Assembly (NCBI GenBank): GCA_000328365.1
Contig: KB308724.1
Span: 814,909-878,908, forward strand
Direction of reading: 5' to 3'
Length of the DNA stretch: 64,000 nucleotides
Origin: Capitella teleta
Lineage: Eukaryota; Annelida; Polychaeta; Capitellidae
Numbering within the stretch: the stretch's first letter is position 1; each line of letters starts with the position of its first letter. Below are positions 62,801-64,000 of the stretch, in pieces. A program made the position numbers and the translations under genes. The notes below the pieces were generated by a model. That model did no database searches and was not told the origin of the DNA. It saw only the letters and a list, made by a program, of their open reading frames with translations.

Positions 62801-62970
62801 ATTTCTGGGTCATTTATACGGACAATGCAAGCTAACAAGATCCTGCTGTGACGCATGTACAAGATTGGGAAAAAGTTCTCTGCTGTGTGTGGATATTTTA
62901 TTATTTACTCACGGTGTGGAATGTTTTTCTCTGGAATTCTTCTGTCAAGTGATAACACTTTATTTCTACG

Positions 62971-62976
62971 AATAAA
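62971..62976 (+). promoter_or_regulatory. UQCRFS1 polyadenylation signal AATAAA
   Basis: Canonical hexamer 170 bases after the stop, followed by a T-rich region (63010-63033). Confidence 0.7.
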
Positions 62977-63009
62977 GTCCTGGTTTATGTCAAAAAGTTC
63001 TCTCTTGTT

Positions 63010-64000
63010 TTTTTTTTTTTTTTTTTTTTTTTTGACGAGAATTTTGTTTCGTTTTGTTCTAAAAGATATTTTTGGTTCTTATTGGTCATTATTATTTTCA
63101 CTGTATTTCAATCCTATTGACAAATATAACTTTCCTATTGACAAATATAACTTACGGGGGAAAAAAGTGATGTTTCTTGAGAATGAAGATTGATAACTTG
63201 GTTGTTATGGGTGAAATCTAAACGATTGGCTACTAAATATCTTCAAGATGCGTTGGCCGAGTATGTAGCCTGTTCCCCTTTGGGAAGCTTGTGCGCTTAC
63301 CACCCTGGGGATTAAACTCCACTTCTTCAGATGAAGCTCGCAACTGCCTTAATTACCCTGGACGCAGGTATTTCTGGATTCGAAGGTTTGATAAATGTAA
63401 CAGAAAAGTTATATAACGATGACCTCAAGTTGGGTGTTGCGGCGCAAAAGAATGATTCAACGATTGACCTGATCTGACTGAGACTTCATGAGATTCATAA
63501 CGGTTCAGCAACGTTATGAGTTTCTAAGCTTTCACAAAAGCCTTGCAACGTATTCAACCAAATCATAACGCATCTCTTTGCCTCGTGGCACTAACTTCCT
63601 GTCAAGGTGTTCACGGCTCCGGTCTTTGGTCGAACCTGCTGATTACAGAAGAACGTTTGATGCTGATAATAAGCCTTAAGGATAACGCATGCATTTATTT
63701 GGCTATTCTTCCTTAATCATTTTCAGTTATGTTTCTTTCTGAGTGAGTAGAAGTGGCAGAGTTTCGATTCCATAAAAGTGCGTTATGATATACACACACA
63801 GGTGTCCGCCTGAAACGCAGCAGCTGGGGACCATATCCAATTATCCATCCATTCGCGCCAGAATGCCATCGACCTGCCAAAGTCACTGAGGTCGTTGGAG
63901 TTGTCTGTTCTGCGATTAACGAAAACAGCACTGATTTTCGGCAGTGTTAATCCAACAACCCATGCACTCTCGACATAACAATGAACATGGACGTTTTATT
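63010..64000. other. terminal intergenic stretch
   Basis: No gene seen. Contains a 21-bp tandem duplication (CCTATTGACAAATATAACTT, 63112 and 63133) and a degenerate tRNA-like segment (TTGGCCGAGTATG ... GGGGATTAAACTCC, 63248-63322). Three CGTTATG-type motifs lie at 63494-63518, 63563 and 63781. Confidence 0.5.

Noticed and set aside
63248-63322. tRNA-like segment
   Set aside because: The A-box-like part is fair but the T arm (GGGGATTAAACTCC) and acceptor do not pair. At most a decayed tRNA-derived repeat.

Overview
The window is eukaryotic and reads as a marine invertebrate deuterostome, most likely an echinoderm (moderate confidence). Genes are split into many short exons with GT-AG introns, some only 50-65 bp. 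Orthologues are recognisable at vertebrate-like similarity: ZFAT, NAE1 with 20 coding exons, SOCS6, a dopamine-transporter-type SLC6, URM1 and the Rieske protein. Peritrophin-type chitin-binding genes and an FG-GAP family known to me from plants (NERD1) are also present. The intergenic DNA is AT-rich, full of microsatellites, LINE/SINE debris and a Tigger-like MITE. All splice models were built by hand and checked only for GT-AG ends and unbroken phase.

Layout. 1-0.43 kb: AT microsatellite and a LINE C-terminal remnant. 2.17-6.9 kb (+): two tandemly duplicated secreted CBM14 genes, the second with fifteen 21-residue N-glycosylation repeats. 8.2-17.6 kb (-): a complete 14-exon monoamine (dopamine-type) transporter, 656 aa. 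17.6-30.2 kb: no confident gene except one unrecognised 195-aa ORF (22.5-23.1 kb, -); the stretch holds tRNA-derived SINE units and GGTACT-type hexamer satellites. 30.3-33.3 kb (-): NERD1-like FG-GAP membrane protein, first exon not found. 34.0 kb (-): tRNA-Leu(CAG). 35.0-39.1 kb (-): NAE1, 563 aa. 39.1-46.5 kb: transposon-rich gap with an 831-bp Tigger-like element, a tiny LINE-type insertion with a 17-bp target duplication, and an LTR-retrotransposon fossil. 46.5 kb (+): intronless URM1. 47.9-52.8 kb (+): ZFAT, 13 coding exons, 1256 aa. A 50-N assembly gap lies at 53.4 kb. 55.2-56.5 kb (-): SOCS6, one coding exon. 56.9-58.5 kb: LINE fragments on both strands. 59.7-62.8 kb (+): UQCRFS1, 4 exons, 274 aa. 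The last 1.2 kb carries no gene I can support.

The genes do not form an operon-like unit. NAE1 (NEDD8 activation), SOCS6 (a substrate receptor for cullin-5 ligases, which need NEDD8) and URM1 all touch ubiquitin-like conjugation, but neighbourhood alone does not show coordination. The most unusual sequence-level signals are the CGTTATGAT motif (nine exact copies, some at splice sites), the chitin-binding mucin array with a recent higher-order duplication, and two inverted-repeat structures in UQCRFS1 intron 1.
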